Part shown: positions 1-5,857 of the stretch, piece after piece
Numbering within the stretch: the first letter of the stretch is position 1
Layout of the letters: the number at the start of each line of letters is the position of its first letter
DNA from: an uncultured Erysipelotrichaceae bacterium
GTDB taxonomy: Bacteria; Bacillota_I; Bacilli_A; RF39; UBA660
Assembly (NCBI GenBank): GCA_902795845.1
Contig: CADBMU010000021.1
Coordinates: 1 to 6,656, forward strand
Reading direction: 5' to 3'
Length of the DNA stretch: 6,656 nucleotides
The notes under the pieces: model-generated
What the model was told of the DNA's origin: nothing
Seen by the model: only the letters and a program-made list of their open reading frames with translations
The model's database searches: none
Program-made: the position numbers and the translations under genes

Positions 1-157
1 CTAAATTATCTACTTGCCAATTTTCATTTTTAGGAGTAAATCCGATATCTTTTGCAAAGTATTTATAGGATGCATATACTGTTGTTGATATACATATAAT
101 TGCTGTTATTACAATTGTTATAATTATTTTAAAATTAGCTTTTATTTTTTTCTTCAT
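1..157 (-). CDS. Exported protein of unknown function, N-terminal 52 residues only
   Basis: This frame opens at an ATG at 157-155 and runs off the left edge, so only 52 residues are visible. They begin MKKKIKANFK, followed by a hydrophobic stretch (about residues 10-27) and a possible signal peptidase site after VYA (residues 27-29). This reads as a Sec signal peptide or signal anchor. The exported part starts YKYFAKDIGFTPKNENWQVDN, which resembles the C-terminal tail of the preceding gene's product and the 'V-x-Y-T-P-x-N-x-x-W-x-V-x-N-V' segment I associate with short surface proteins of gut Bacillota. The start lies 2 bp after the TAA of the TasA-like gene. A GGTG at 168-165 and an AAAGGA at 179-174, both inside that gene, are the only candidate ribosome sites, so translational coupling is likely. 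Function is unknown. The rest of the protein lies outside the window. Confidence 0.75.
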   Translation of the reverse strand, partial: MKKKIKANFKIIITIVITAIICISTTVYASYKYFAKDIGFTPKNENWQVDNL

Positions 158-159
158 AA

Positions 160-783
160 TTAAGCACCATTTATCCTTTCATATAATTCGTTTAAAGAAC
201 AACTAACATCAGTACATTCTGTATTTTCATTAGAATATTGTACCTCACTAGCATCTATGTTATAAGTTATTAGTTCTGTATCTATTCCTAAAGTTCCTTT
301 AAATGTCTTACCTTGATAATCATTTTGTGGTTCATCTGTATTTTTAAATGTTACTGTTAATGTATATGTTTTTGTTGTATTTGAATCTATATCAAGTTTT
401 GTTTTTAAATATGATTTATTTTGATTAGTTACTGGTAGTGGTGTTTCACCTACCACACTACCAGTATCATCATTTAATGCATACACTAAATCATCATTAA
501 ACTCATTAGTTATATTTTGTAAATAAATATTAAAATCTACTGTTCTATTTGATGTATTTTCTACTGTAAATGTTTTTGTAAAACTATCTCCAGGAATCAT
601 ATTATTTGCAGTTATTTCACTTGTTCCTGTGAATATTAAATTTAATTCATTAGATTTTATTACTGTCTCTGTTTTATTATTTTCTTTTATTTTTGCACTA
701 TAATATGCATATGATACTCCAGAAAGTACTAGCACTGTTATCATACTTGCAACTACTGGTATTAAAATTTTTTTCTTTTTCAT
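160..783 (-). CDS. TasA/camelysin-like secreted protein, probable surface fibre component
   Basis: The product is 207 residues from the ATG at 783-781. It has a lysine-rich start (MKKKK), a hydrophobic core (6-24) and a Sec cleavage site after SYA at residue 26. The mature protein then opens with YYSA, much like TasA and CalY/camelysin. Residues about 41-168 are rich in beta strands. They carry the phrase MIPGDSF (62-68), the segment TVENTS (73-78), and near the end YTLTVTFKNT and NDYQGKTF. These are typical of the TasA family, secreted matrix proteins that polymerise into fibres in Bacillus and usually need the signal peptidase SipW. No sipW is visible here. The C-terminus (178-204) is an extra tail with Cys190 and Cys195 and an NELYERI helix, and resembles the start of the next gene's mature product. 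I chose this ATG over the in-frame GTG at 795 because that GTG lies inside the AGGTGA ribosome site. The gene has its own strong promoter and is followed after 2 bp by the partial gene. Confidence 0.72.
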   Translation of the reverse strand: MKKKKILIPVVASMITVLVLSGVSYAYYSAKIKENNKTETVIKSNELNLIFTGTSEITANNMIPGDSFTKTFTVENTSNRTVDFNIYLQNITNEFNDDLVYALNDDTGSVVGETPLPVTNQNKSYLKTKLDIDSNTTKTYTLTVTFKNTDEPQNDYQGKTFKGTLGIDTELITYNIDASEVQYSNENTECTDVSCSLNELYERINGA

Positions 784-791
784 ATTGTCTT

Positions 792-797
792 TCACCT
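792..797 (-). promoter_or_regulatory. Ribosome binding site that fixes the start of the TasA-like gene
   Basis: On the minus strand AGGTGA (797-792) lies 8 nt before the ATG at 783-781. It matches the 3' part of the consensus AGGAGGTGA. The in-frame GTG at 795-793 is part of this site, so it should not be read as the start codon. Confidence 0.75.
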
Positions 798-810
798 ATT
801 CTACATCTAC

Positions 811-840
811 ATTATATAATTTAATAATATTTCAGGTCAA
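811..840 (-). promoter_or_regulatory. Sigma-A type promoter of the TasA-like operon
   Basis: The minus strand reads TTGACC (840-835), an 18-bp spacer, then a perfect TATAAT (816-811). The expected start is near A806, giving a leader of about 20 nt that contains the AGGTGA ribosome site. This is the best -35/-10 match in the window, which suggests strong expression of the TasA-like gene and the partial gene behind it. Confidence 0.72.
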
Positions 841-842
841 TT

Positions 843-871
843 AAAAATTACACTTTTTATATATGTAACTT
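843..871 (-). terminator. Probable Rho-independent terminator of ttcA
   Basis: Directly after the ttcA stop codon the minus strand reads AAGTTACA (871-864), an 11-nt loop, and TGTAATTT (852-845). These can form 8 pairs with one G-U. The U-run is TTTTT (847-843), partly inside the stem. The stem is AT-rich, so the terminator may be leaky. It ends just before the -35 of the next promoter. Confidence 0.5.
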
Positions 872-1708
872 TTATTTTTCATCATAATCATCTAAAAAAT
901 TATATTTAAAATCATCCTTATGATAACCAATTATTTGAGTTAAATTAACATTAGCTACACTTTTAAATATATTTTTTTCAATATATTTATTTTTTTCACG
1001 TAACTGTGCAACTAACTTTTTCATTTCCAATCTTTTGCTTGTTGAATCATCTTCATTAATACTACAATTTTCAGTAAATCTACAAGCACAATTAATAAAA
1101 GTTAAATTATTATATTTTACCCATGATTTTATATCATTCTCTTTAATCAAATACATAGGTCTAATAAGTTCTAAGCCTTCAAAATTATCACTGTGCAATT
1201 TTGGCATCATTGTTTTTATTTCACCGCTATAGAACATAGATAATAATATTGTTTCAATAACATCATCAAAATGATGTCCTAAAGCTATTTTATTACATCC
1301 AAGTTTTTTAGCTTCATTATATAAATGTCCTCTTCTCATTCTTGCACACAAATAACAAGGATTACCATCAGTAAGTGATGCAACTATATTAAATATATCA
1401 GTTTTAAAAACATGAATTGGAACATTCAAATCTTGTGCATTTTTTAAAATTATTTCTGAATTAATATCATTATATCCAGGATTCATTACTAGAAATTCTA
1501 AATCAAATTTGATTTTACCATGTCTTTTTAATTCTTGAAAACATTTAGCCATCAAAAATGAATCTTTCCCACCAGAAATACAAACAGCTATTTTATCATT
1601 TTCTTTTATTAAATCATAATCATTAATAGCTTTAACAAAAGGTCTCCAAATTTCTTTTCTAAATTTTTTGATTATACTTTTTTCTACATTTTCACTTAAT
1701 TCACTCAT
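872..1708 (-). CDS. ttcA: TtcA-family tRNA thiolase (tRNA 2-thiocytidine synthetase type, PP-loop ATPase)
   Basis: The product is 278 residues. The PP-loop AVCISGGKDS (41-50) binds ATP, and GHHFDD at 144-149 is the second adenylation motif. The CxxC pair Cys118/Cys121 lies in PCYLCARMRRGHLY, which closely follows the PCSLCSRLRRGILY type segment of E. coli TtcA. In that enzyme two cysteines of this pair and one C-terminal cysteine hold a 4Fe-4S cluster, and the enzyme thiolates cytidine 32 of tRNA. The third ligand here is probably Cys207 or Cys209 in INCACRF. Cys215 also lies nearby, which is denser than in E. coli. Length is normal or slightly short. A role in tRNA s2C formation is likely by family, but other TtuA/TtcA-type substrates cannot be excluded. 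The ATG at 1708-1706 has GAGGT (1721-1717) 8 nt upstream, lying inside a hairpin. This is the only clearly cytosolic housekeeping enzyme in the window. Confidence 0.88.
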   Translation of the reverse strand: MSELSENVEKSIIKKFRKEIWRPFVKAINDYDLIKENDKIAVCISGGKDSFLMAKCFQELKRHGKIKFDLEFLVMNPGYNDINSEIILKNAQDLNVPIHVFKTDIFNIVASLTDGNPCYLCARMRRGHLYNEAKKLGCNKIALGHHFDDVIETILLSMFYSGEIKTMMPKLHSDNFEGLELIRPMYLIKENDIKSWVKYNNLTFINCACRFTENCSINEDDSTSKRLEMKKLVAQLREKNKYIEKNIFKSVANVNLTQIIGYHKDDFKYNFLDDYDEK

Positions 1709-1731
1709 AAAAAAATACCTCTTGAGGTATT
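1709..1731 (-). terminator. Terminator-like hairpin that contains the ttcA ribosome site
   Basis: The minus strand reads AATACCTC (1731-1724), AA, GAGGTATT (1721-1714), then five more T before the ttcA ATG. Arms are perfectly complementary over 8 bases; in practice about 7 pairs close a 4-nt loop. The T-run makes this a plausible terminator for the upstream gene 1738-2520. The right arm is also the Shine-Dalgarno of ttcA, so the folded form would hide it. Confidence 0.55.
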
Positions 1732-1737
1732 ATATCA
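1729..1737 (-). promoter_or_regulatory. Extended -10 promoter of ttcA
   Basis: The minus strand has TGATATAAT (1737-1729), a perfect TATAAT with the TGn extension. The best -35 at 17 bp is GTGAAG (1757-1752), which matches the consensus in only 3 positions, so the extension must carry recognition. The predicted start, about A1722, falls between the two arms of the following hairpin. Transcripts from this promoter would therefore lack the left arm. The promoter starts directly after the upstream gene's TAA. Confidence 0.55.
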
Positions 1738-2520
1738 TTATTTTATATTTTCTTCACTAATTAATTTACTTAAATATACTACATTTAAACCTTTAAATTT
1801 TGCTTGATTAAGAATTATTTCTAAATTAGAAATATTTGTATCTTCATTAACTATTACTATTGAACCATTTTTTAAACTATTTTTTATTTTAAAAACATTA
1901 TCATTACTTAAAACTAGTTCACTATTTATCAAATATTTATTCCTTTTTTGACAAAAATCTTTATTATCTTCAATTGCTAAACATAAATTATTATTTAATT
2001 TACTCCTGTTTAAAAGAATTTCTACTTCATTATAATTTTCAAAATCATTATTTATCATTTCTAATTTATTAGTATTCAAAAAATTATCTTTTTTAATTAA
2101 AACATCACCTTTAATATTATAATTTTCTAGATATTTTACATTTTTTTCATTATATTCTAATATAATAGAAATATTTTTATTTGATAAATTACCATTAGTT
2201 ATTATTTTATCTTTATTATCATTTAAACTTATATCAGGTTTTACTTGATCATAAATAAGATAATAAGAATTAAAAGCATTAAATGATTTCATTGCACTAA
2301 AACTTTTTTCTACATTTATTGTTAAACCATTTTTACCAGGTATTATTTTATCTTCGTTAATTATAGCGTTTACAGATTTTTCTTCATGCTTTTCTTTTTC
2401 TTGGTTTATTTGTTTCATAATTGGATTATTACTTTGAACCATCAATGCAATTTTATCAGTATAATAAAAGCTAAACACCATTATTACTATTATTCCAAAA
2501 TATTTATAAATTTGTTTCAA
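1738..2520 (-). CDS. Membrane-anchored protein with a degenerate polysaccharide-deacetylase-like domain
   Basis: The product is 260 residues. A single hydrophobic segment (about 6-20) at the N-terminus acts as signal anchor, so the rest should face outside. Residues 21-110 are a lysine- and glutamate-rich region containing IIPGKNGLTINVEKS (59-73). From residue 116 the order of elements follows the NodB/polysaccharide deacetylase fold. ISIILEYNEK lies where active enzymes have the LTFDDG strand, KYLENYNIKGDVLI matches the following helix and strand, and LKNGSIVIVNED plus AKFKGLNVVYLSKLI match the closing 'GSIILLHD' and 'KGYxFVTLSEL' segments. The catalytic Asp pair and the metal-binding His residues are missing, and I see no HxxxH motif. 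It is therefore probably not an active deacetylase and may bind glycan or act as scaffold. Cys180 and Cys190 could pair. Start is TTG, supported by AGGTGA 5 nt upstream. I see no convincing private promoter in the 56-bp gap before it. Confidence 0.62.
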   Translation of the reverse strand: MKQIYKYFGIIVIMVFSFYYTDKIALMVQSNNPIMKQINQEKEKHEEKSVNAIINEDKIIPGKNGLTINVEKSFSAMKSFNAFNSYYLIYDQVKPDISLNDNKDKIITNGNLSNKNISIILEYNEKNVKYLENYNIKGDVLIKKDNFLNTNKLEMINNDFENYNEVEILLNRSKLNNNLCLAIEDNKDFCQKRNKYLINSELVLSNDNVFKIKNSLKNGSIVIVNEDTNISNLEIILNQAKFKGLNVVYLSKLISEENIK

Positions 2521-2525
2521 TTAAA

Positions 2526-2531
2526 TCACCT
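2526..2531 (-). promoter_or_regulatory. Ribosome binding site supporting a TTG start
   Basis: AGGTGA (2531-2526) lies 5 nt before TTG at 2520-2518. The next in-frame ATG is 13 codons downstream, would remove most of the membrane segment, and has no comparable ribosome site. TTG is therefore the better start. Confidence 0.68.
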
Positions 2532-2553
2532 AGTAAAATATATGTTGTTAAAT

Positions 2554-2578
2554 AAAAAAAAAGTCTTTTACAAGACTT
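2554..2578 (-). terminator. Rho-independent terminator of the NPKTG protein gene
   Basis: The minus strand reads AAGTCTT (2578-2572), loop GTAA, AAGACTT (2567-2561), then seven more T (2560-2554). The stem is perfect and the U-run is nine long. The first two bases of the stem are the last two of the gene's TAA, so termination follows translation with no spacer. Confidence 0.85.
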
Positions 2579-3098
2579 AAATTTTATATAATTTTGTATT
2601 TTTTCTAGTTACGTAATATACTGCACCAGCAATAACAATTCCAGCACCTATTACTGCATAAGGTAAAGCATTTCCTGTTTTAGGATTCTTTACTGGAGGA
2701 GTTACTGTTTTTGTTTCTTCATTACAAGTAAATACTGCTTTACAAGGTTCTGAAATTTTTTGAAATCTAATTGTACCGATTGTAAATGAACCATTAGTTT
2801 CTGGAGCACTTGGAGTCATAATAATTTGATTATCTGATACTGAAACATTCCAATTACTTGTTCCTTCTGATGAAACATAATTTAAACCTTGTAATGTCAT
2901 TGTAGCAGATAAAGGTGTTGAAATACTTCCACCATCAGTTATATTTCCTGTAATTGTTACTGTACAATAATCACTATTACTAGCATCAGTAACACATTCT
3001 TTTCCCCAATCAACTGAATATCCAGCTGCATTTGCTTTTATAGGTAATACAACAAGAGCAGCTAATGCGATAAAACCTAGAAATTTCTTTATTTTCAT
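2577..3098 (-). CDS. Small cell-wall protein with an NPKTG sortase-B sorting signal
   Basis: The product is 173 residues. A Sec signal peptide (1-24, ending ANA) precedes an extracellular domain rich in beta strands (about 26-126). The sorting signal NPKTG (138-142) is followed by a hydrophobic segment (about 146-163) and a basic tail TRKNTKLYKI. This layout matches a wall-sorting signal. NPKTG is the motif of IsdC in Bacillus anthracis, which is a substrate of sortase B. The class B sortase encoded divergently next door is the obvious enzyme. The mature domain holds four cysteines (35, 45, 119, 125), likely two disulfides. Phrases such as STPLSATMTLQGLNY and SFTIGTIRFQ loosely recall cohesin-like beta sandwiches, but that is weak, and no NEAT heme-binding domain is recognisable. 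The linker TKTVTPPVK is short, so the domain would sit close to the wall. ATG with AAGAGGT 5 nt upstream. Ligand unknown. Confidence 0.82.
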   Translation of the reverse strand: MKIKKFLGFIALAALVVLPIKANAAGYSVDWGKECVTDASNSDYCTVTITGNITDGGSISTPLSATMTLQGLNYVSSEGTSNWNVSVSDNQIIMTPSAPETNGSFTIGTIRFQKISEPCKAVFTCNEETKTVTPPVKNPKTGNALPYAVIGAGIVIAGAVYYVTRKNTKLYKI

Positions 3099-3139
3099 AA
3101 TATACCTCTTTCCATATTCTCTATTTCTATTATGACTAC

Positions 3140-3148
3140 ATTATATCA
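3140..3148 (-). promoter_or_regulatory. Extended -10 promoter of the NPKTG protein gene
   Basis: The minus strand has TGATATAAT (3148-3140), identical to the ttcA extended -10. No good -35 is present; the best is TAGATT with a 16-bp spacer. The predicted start is near A3133, giving a leader of about 35 nt ending in AAGAGGT (3110-3104). An A/T-tract block lies upstream. Confidence 0.6.
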
Positions 3149-3169
3149 TAAAAATACATAAAATCTATA

Positions 3170-3194
3170 TTTTTTTAAAATTTTATAAAAAAAA
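3170..3194. other. A/T-tract block between two divergent promoters
   Basis: The stretch consists of seven T, four A, four T, ATA and a run of eight A in all (3187-3194), with no G or C. It lies directly upstream of both extended -10 promoters, where UP elements that contact the RNA polymerase alpha subunit are found. It could also be bent. In a genome this AT-rich it may simply be background. Confidence 0.35.
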
Positions 3195-3204
3195 GTGTAA
3201 ATTA

Positions 3205-3213
3205 TGGTATTAT
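3205..3213 (+). promoter_or_regulatory. Extended -10 promoter of the sortase gene
   Basis: The plus strand has TGGTATTAT (3205-3213), a TGn extension with a TATTAT box. No recognisable -35 lies 16-18 bp upstream, only A-rich sequence. The predicted start near 3219-3220 gives a very short leader of about 16 nt beginning just before AGGTGG (3222-3227), the sortase ribosome site. It looks weaker than the opposing promoter. Confidence 0.5.
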
Positions 3214-3235
3214 ATTATAGTAGGTGGTATGACTT

Positions 3236-4828
3236 ATGAAGAAGATACTTATTAGCATTAAAGAAGATTATTTATTTTTTACTTATCGTAGTTCTATTAA
3301 TAAAGAACAAGGAAGTTTATTAAATACAAATATTATCTCTGATAATGAACTAGTATTTAGTGAAGATTATATAAATAATAATCAAAAAATAGTTGGGTTG
3401 TTCATCAAAGAACTGTGCACTGAAAGAGATATTCATAAAGTGCATGTTTCTAAATGTGAATTAGCTTTATTAATTTTAAAAATTCTAAAAAAGAATAATT
3501 ATGTTACTAGTTTTTATATAAAAGAAAATTGTAATTTAACATATGCTATATGTGAAGAACTTTTTAATAACAAATACATTAAAACAATAAATTGCTTTAG
3601 TGCCCCTACTTTTATGCTTGAAGCACTTGATAAATACGATATTAAAGTAGAAACTAGAAATGAAACTTTTGTAACATCTAATTTTATGTTAGAAAATAAT
3701 TTAGAACAATTTTCAAAAATATATTATAAAAGTTCAGTAAGATTTACACCTGCATTACAAAATGACGATATTGAAGATTTTCAAGCTTTTTGTAAAATTA
3801 ATCGATATTTAAAAACAATTCACTTTAATAGTTTTGATAGTTATTCAATTGAAACTATTCTAAAAATTATTAAAGAAAATAGATTAAAAAATATAAAAAT
3901 TATTGTTCATGACGATTCTAATGATATCAATAATATTGAATATCTAAAAAAATTAAATAAAAAGTATAAAAAGAAATATAAAATAGTATTCAAAATTTCT
4001 TATTCTGATAATTATTTAAAAGATAATATTTTTAAACAAATTATTTTAAATACATTAAAAATATGTGGTTTAATTATTTCCGTAATAGTTATTGGAATAA
4101 TAACTTATATAAGTATTTTTAACTATAAATCAATGCAAAATGTTACAGGAATTCAAGAAAAAGTTAATGATGTAATTGAAAAGTCTCAAGAAGAACAACA
4201 AGAAATAATAGATGATCATATTGATGAATCAAATAATGTTAATGAAGAAGATAAATATAAAATAATTAATACCGATATTGCTTCTTTGATGGTAATTAAT
4301 CCAGATGTTTATGGTTGGTTAAAAGTTAACAATACTAATATAGACTACCCTGTTGTTAAAGCGGAAAATAATGATTACTATCTAAAATATAATTTATATA
4401 AAGAAAAAGATAAAAATGGTTGGATATTTATGGATTTTAGAAATAGTACTACCAGTGTATTAAGTAAAAATACTATAATTTATGGTCATAATATGTATTA
4501 TAGTGGTGTTATGTTTGGTACATTACATAAAGCATATCAAAAAGCTTGGTATACAAAACCAGAAAATCAAGAAATAACGTTTAATACATTATATAGTAAT
4601 ATGAAATTTAAAATATTTTCAATTTATAAGATTCCTAAAACTTCTGATTATTTAATTACAGATTTTAATAGTGATGAGGATTTCTTAGAATATGTTAAAA
4701 TGGTTAAAGACCGTAGTATTAATAATTTTAATATAGAAGTAAATGCTAATGATAAAATATTAACTTTATCTACATGTACAGGTAATAATGCACGACTTGT
4801 TATTCATGCAAAATTAATGGAAGAATAA
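3236..4828 (+). CDS. srtB: Class B sortase with a large N-terminal cytoplasmic domain
   Basis: The product is 530 residues, about twice a usual sortase B. Residues 343-528 are the sortase domain. VYGWLKVNNTNIDYPVV (358-374), NDYYLKYNLY and GWIFMDFRN are typical class B phrases. The catalytic residues are His418 (YGHN), Cys514 (LSTCTG) and Arg520 (NARLVIHAK). The enzyme should cleave an NPxTx-type signal and join the protein to peptidoglycan; the adjacent NPKTG protein is the likely substrate. A membrane segment at about 275-296 is followed by a charged, probably coiled-coil stalk (about 300-340, rich in E, Q and D). Residues 1-270 precede the membrane segment, have no signal peptide, and hold six cysteines (61, 74, 99, 106, 120, 186), so they should be cytoplasmic. 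They alternate strands and helices (for example IKTINCF, LKTIHF, IKIIVHDD), and I do not recognise the fold. ATG has AGGTGG 8 nt upstream. It is the only plus-strand gene. Confidence 0.9.
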   Translation: MKKILISIKEDYLFFTYRSSINKEQGSLLNTNIISDNELVFSEDYINNNQKIVGLFIKELCTERDIHKVHVSKCELALLILKILKKNNYVTSFYIKENCNLTYAICEELFNNKYIKTINCFSAPTFMLEALDKYDIKVETRNETFVTSNFMLENNLEQFSKIYYKSSVRFTPALQNDDIEDFQAFCKINRYLKTIHFNSFDSYSIETILKIIKENRLKNIKIIVHDDSNDINNIEYLKKLNKKYKKKYKIVFKISYSDNYLKDNIFKQIILNTLKICGLIISVIVIGIITYISIFNYKSMQNVTGIQEKVNDVIEKSQEEQQEIIDDHIDESNNVNEEDKYKIINTDIASLMVINPDVYGWLKVNNTNIDYPVVKAENNDYYLKYNLYKEKDKNGWIFMDFRNSTTSVLSKNTIIYGHNMYYSGVMFGTLHKAYQKAWYTKPENQEITFNTLYSNMKFKIFSIYKIPKTSDYLITDFNSDEDFLEYVKMVKDRSINNFNIEVNANDKILTLSTCTGNNARLVIHAKLMEE

Positions 4829-4844
4829 ATATTCTTCCATTTTT
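4817..4844. terminator. Bidirectional terminator between the convergent sortase and Ig-like genes
   Basis: The plus strand reads ATGGAAGAAT (4817-4826), AAAT, ATTCTTCCAT (4831-4840), then TTTT. The 10-bp stem is perfect. Its left arm encodes the final Met-Glu-Glu of the sortase, and the stop codon spans the stem and loop. Read on the minus strand, the same hairpin follows the TAA of the gene 4843-5802, with a weaker T-run (TTAATTTT), so it may end both transcripts. Confidence 0.8.
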
Positions 4845-5802
4845 AATTATTAGTTTCAATTTTTACATTATAACCAAGTTTTGAATATAATATACTTATT
4901 TCTGTGTATGTGTATGGAAAACTTCCATTTAATAAGTCTAAATCACTTTTATTTAACATTTTATATATAGTTATAATATTATTTTCATCATCAAAAGTAA
5001 CATTTCCTTCTATATTATTAATTTTATTTGTATTAATATATTCTTCTTTTACTTTACTATACTCTTCATTTCCATTAAAAACATATTGATATACTCTCAT
5101 TGAATTAACATAATAATTTGATTCATTTATTCCAATATAATCAGTAATTGTTAAAGTTGCATTATAACTTGTAGATTCTAGTTTTGTTGCTGTTAAATAT
5201 TTTATAGCTTTTAAACTAGATACAATTAGTACTCCATTTATATCCGTTTGATTTTTAGAACTATCTAGAACATGAATAGGTATTAAATAAAGACCATTAC
5301 CTTTATTATATTTACTTATTTCAAAATCATCATCATATTTATAACTTAATTCTGTTAAATCATAAGATCTAAGAATAAACTGATCAATTCTAAATTCTTC
5401 ATTAGGTAAAATATTAACTATTTTAGTAGTCACTGTTGGTTTAATTGTGTCTTTTACTATAATATAACCATAGTAATTTCTTTTTTTACATTTTATAGTA
5501 TACTTATATTTTCCAATTTTATCTTTATTAACATTTTTTAAATTAAGTTTACACTCTTTTTCATTGATATAATTATTTACATTATTATCTAAATTATTAC
5601 CAAGTTCAACTACTTTATCATCTAATTTATATTCTTTTGTATTTTCTTTAGCAAATTTTAAAAATAGATATAGCCCTATTCCGAATAAAATTATTAATAC
5701 CATTATTAAAATAATAATAATATTTTTTTTATTCTTTTCTTTATTATCACCAATATCTAAAATTTCAACATTTGATAAATCTATAAAATCACTACTTTTC
5801 AT
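4843..5802 (-). CDS. Single-pass membrane protein with probable Ig-like extracellular domains
   Basis: The product is 319 residues. It has a cytoplasmic N-terminus (1-27, acidic then lysine-rich), one membrane segment (28-49) and an extracellular region with no sorting signal. Residues about 58-118 end in YKYTIKCKKRNYYGYIIVKDTIKP. This fits the closing strands of bacterial Ig-like domains of the DUF5011 type, which typically finish 'GxYxYxIxxxxx…VKDTxxP'. Cys84 and Cys105 lie in that unit and could form a disulfide. Residues about 122-195 look like a second, divergent copy ending in LIPIHVLDSSKNQTDINGVLIV. The last 125 residues (YNATLTITDYIG onward) are not recognised. ATG has AAGGG 8 nt upstream. 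The gene has its own promoter and converges on the sortase. A role as surface or wall-facing scaffold is a guess. There is no catalytic motif. Confidence 0.65.
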   Translation of the reverse strand: MKSSDFIDLSNVEILDIGDNKEKNKKNIIIILIMVLIILFGIGLYLFLKFAKENTKEYKLDDKVVELGNNLDNNVNNYINEKECKLNLKNVNKDKIGKYKYTIKCKKRNYYGYIIVKDTIKPTVTTKIVNILPNEEFRIDQFILRSYDLTELSYKYDDDFEISKYNKGNGLYLIPIHVLDSSKNQTDINGVLIVSSLKAIKYLTATKLESTSYNATLTITDYIGINESNYYVNSMRVYQYVFNGNEEYSKVKEEYINTNKINNIEGNVTFDDENNIITIYKMLNKSDLDLLNGSFPYTYTEISILYSKLGYNVKIETNN

Positions 5803-5828
5803 TGTATCAACCCTTATTTTATATGAAT

Positions 5829-5857
5829 ATTATAACTTTTTTAAAATTAAAAGGCAA
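5829..5857 (-). promoter_or_regulatory. Sigma-A type promoter of the Ig-like membrane protein gene
   Basis: The minus strand reads TTGCCT (5857-5852; 4 of 6 to TTGACA), a 17-bp spacer, and a perfect TATAAT (5834-5829). The expected start is near 5822, giving a leader of about 20 nt with AAGGG as ribosome site. The -35 lies inside the right arm of the upstream gene's terminator. Confidence 0.62.

Noticed and set aside
784..795. GTG at 795 as start of the TasA-like gene, adding MKDN at the front
   Set aside because: The GTG is part of the AGGTGA ribosome site that serves the ATG at 783, and no other ribosome site lies before it.
1035..1232. Plus-strand open frame of 65 codons inside ttcA
   Set aside because: It is antisense to a well-supported gene, has low-complexity sequence, and shows no motif. 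It is a shadow frame.
2537..2542. TATATT as -10 box for the gene 1738-2520
   Set aside because: Transcription would start near 2530, inside the AGGTGA site, leaving no usable ribosome site, and no -35 is present.
2386..2580. Plus-strand open frame of 64 codons across 2386-2580
   Set aside because: It crosses a coding region, a ribosome site and a terminator of the minus strand, and its translation is AT-rich noise.
2655..2690. LPY in the NPKTG protein as an LPxTG-type signal
   Set aside because: LPYAV lacks the T-G positions. NPKTG just before it fits both the motif and the spacing to the hydrophobic segment.
3229..3255. Eight-codon frame ATG…TAG overlapping the sortase start
   Set aside because: Its ATG lies only 1 nt after AGGTGG, too close for initiation, while the sortase ATG has ideal spacing.
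4904..5089. Plus-strand open frame of 61 codons inside the Ig-like gene
   Set aside because: It is antisense to a supported gene, and its hydrophobic look comes from reverse-complemented Asn/Lys/Glu codons.
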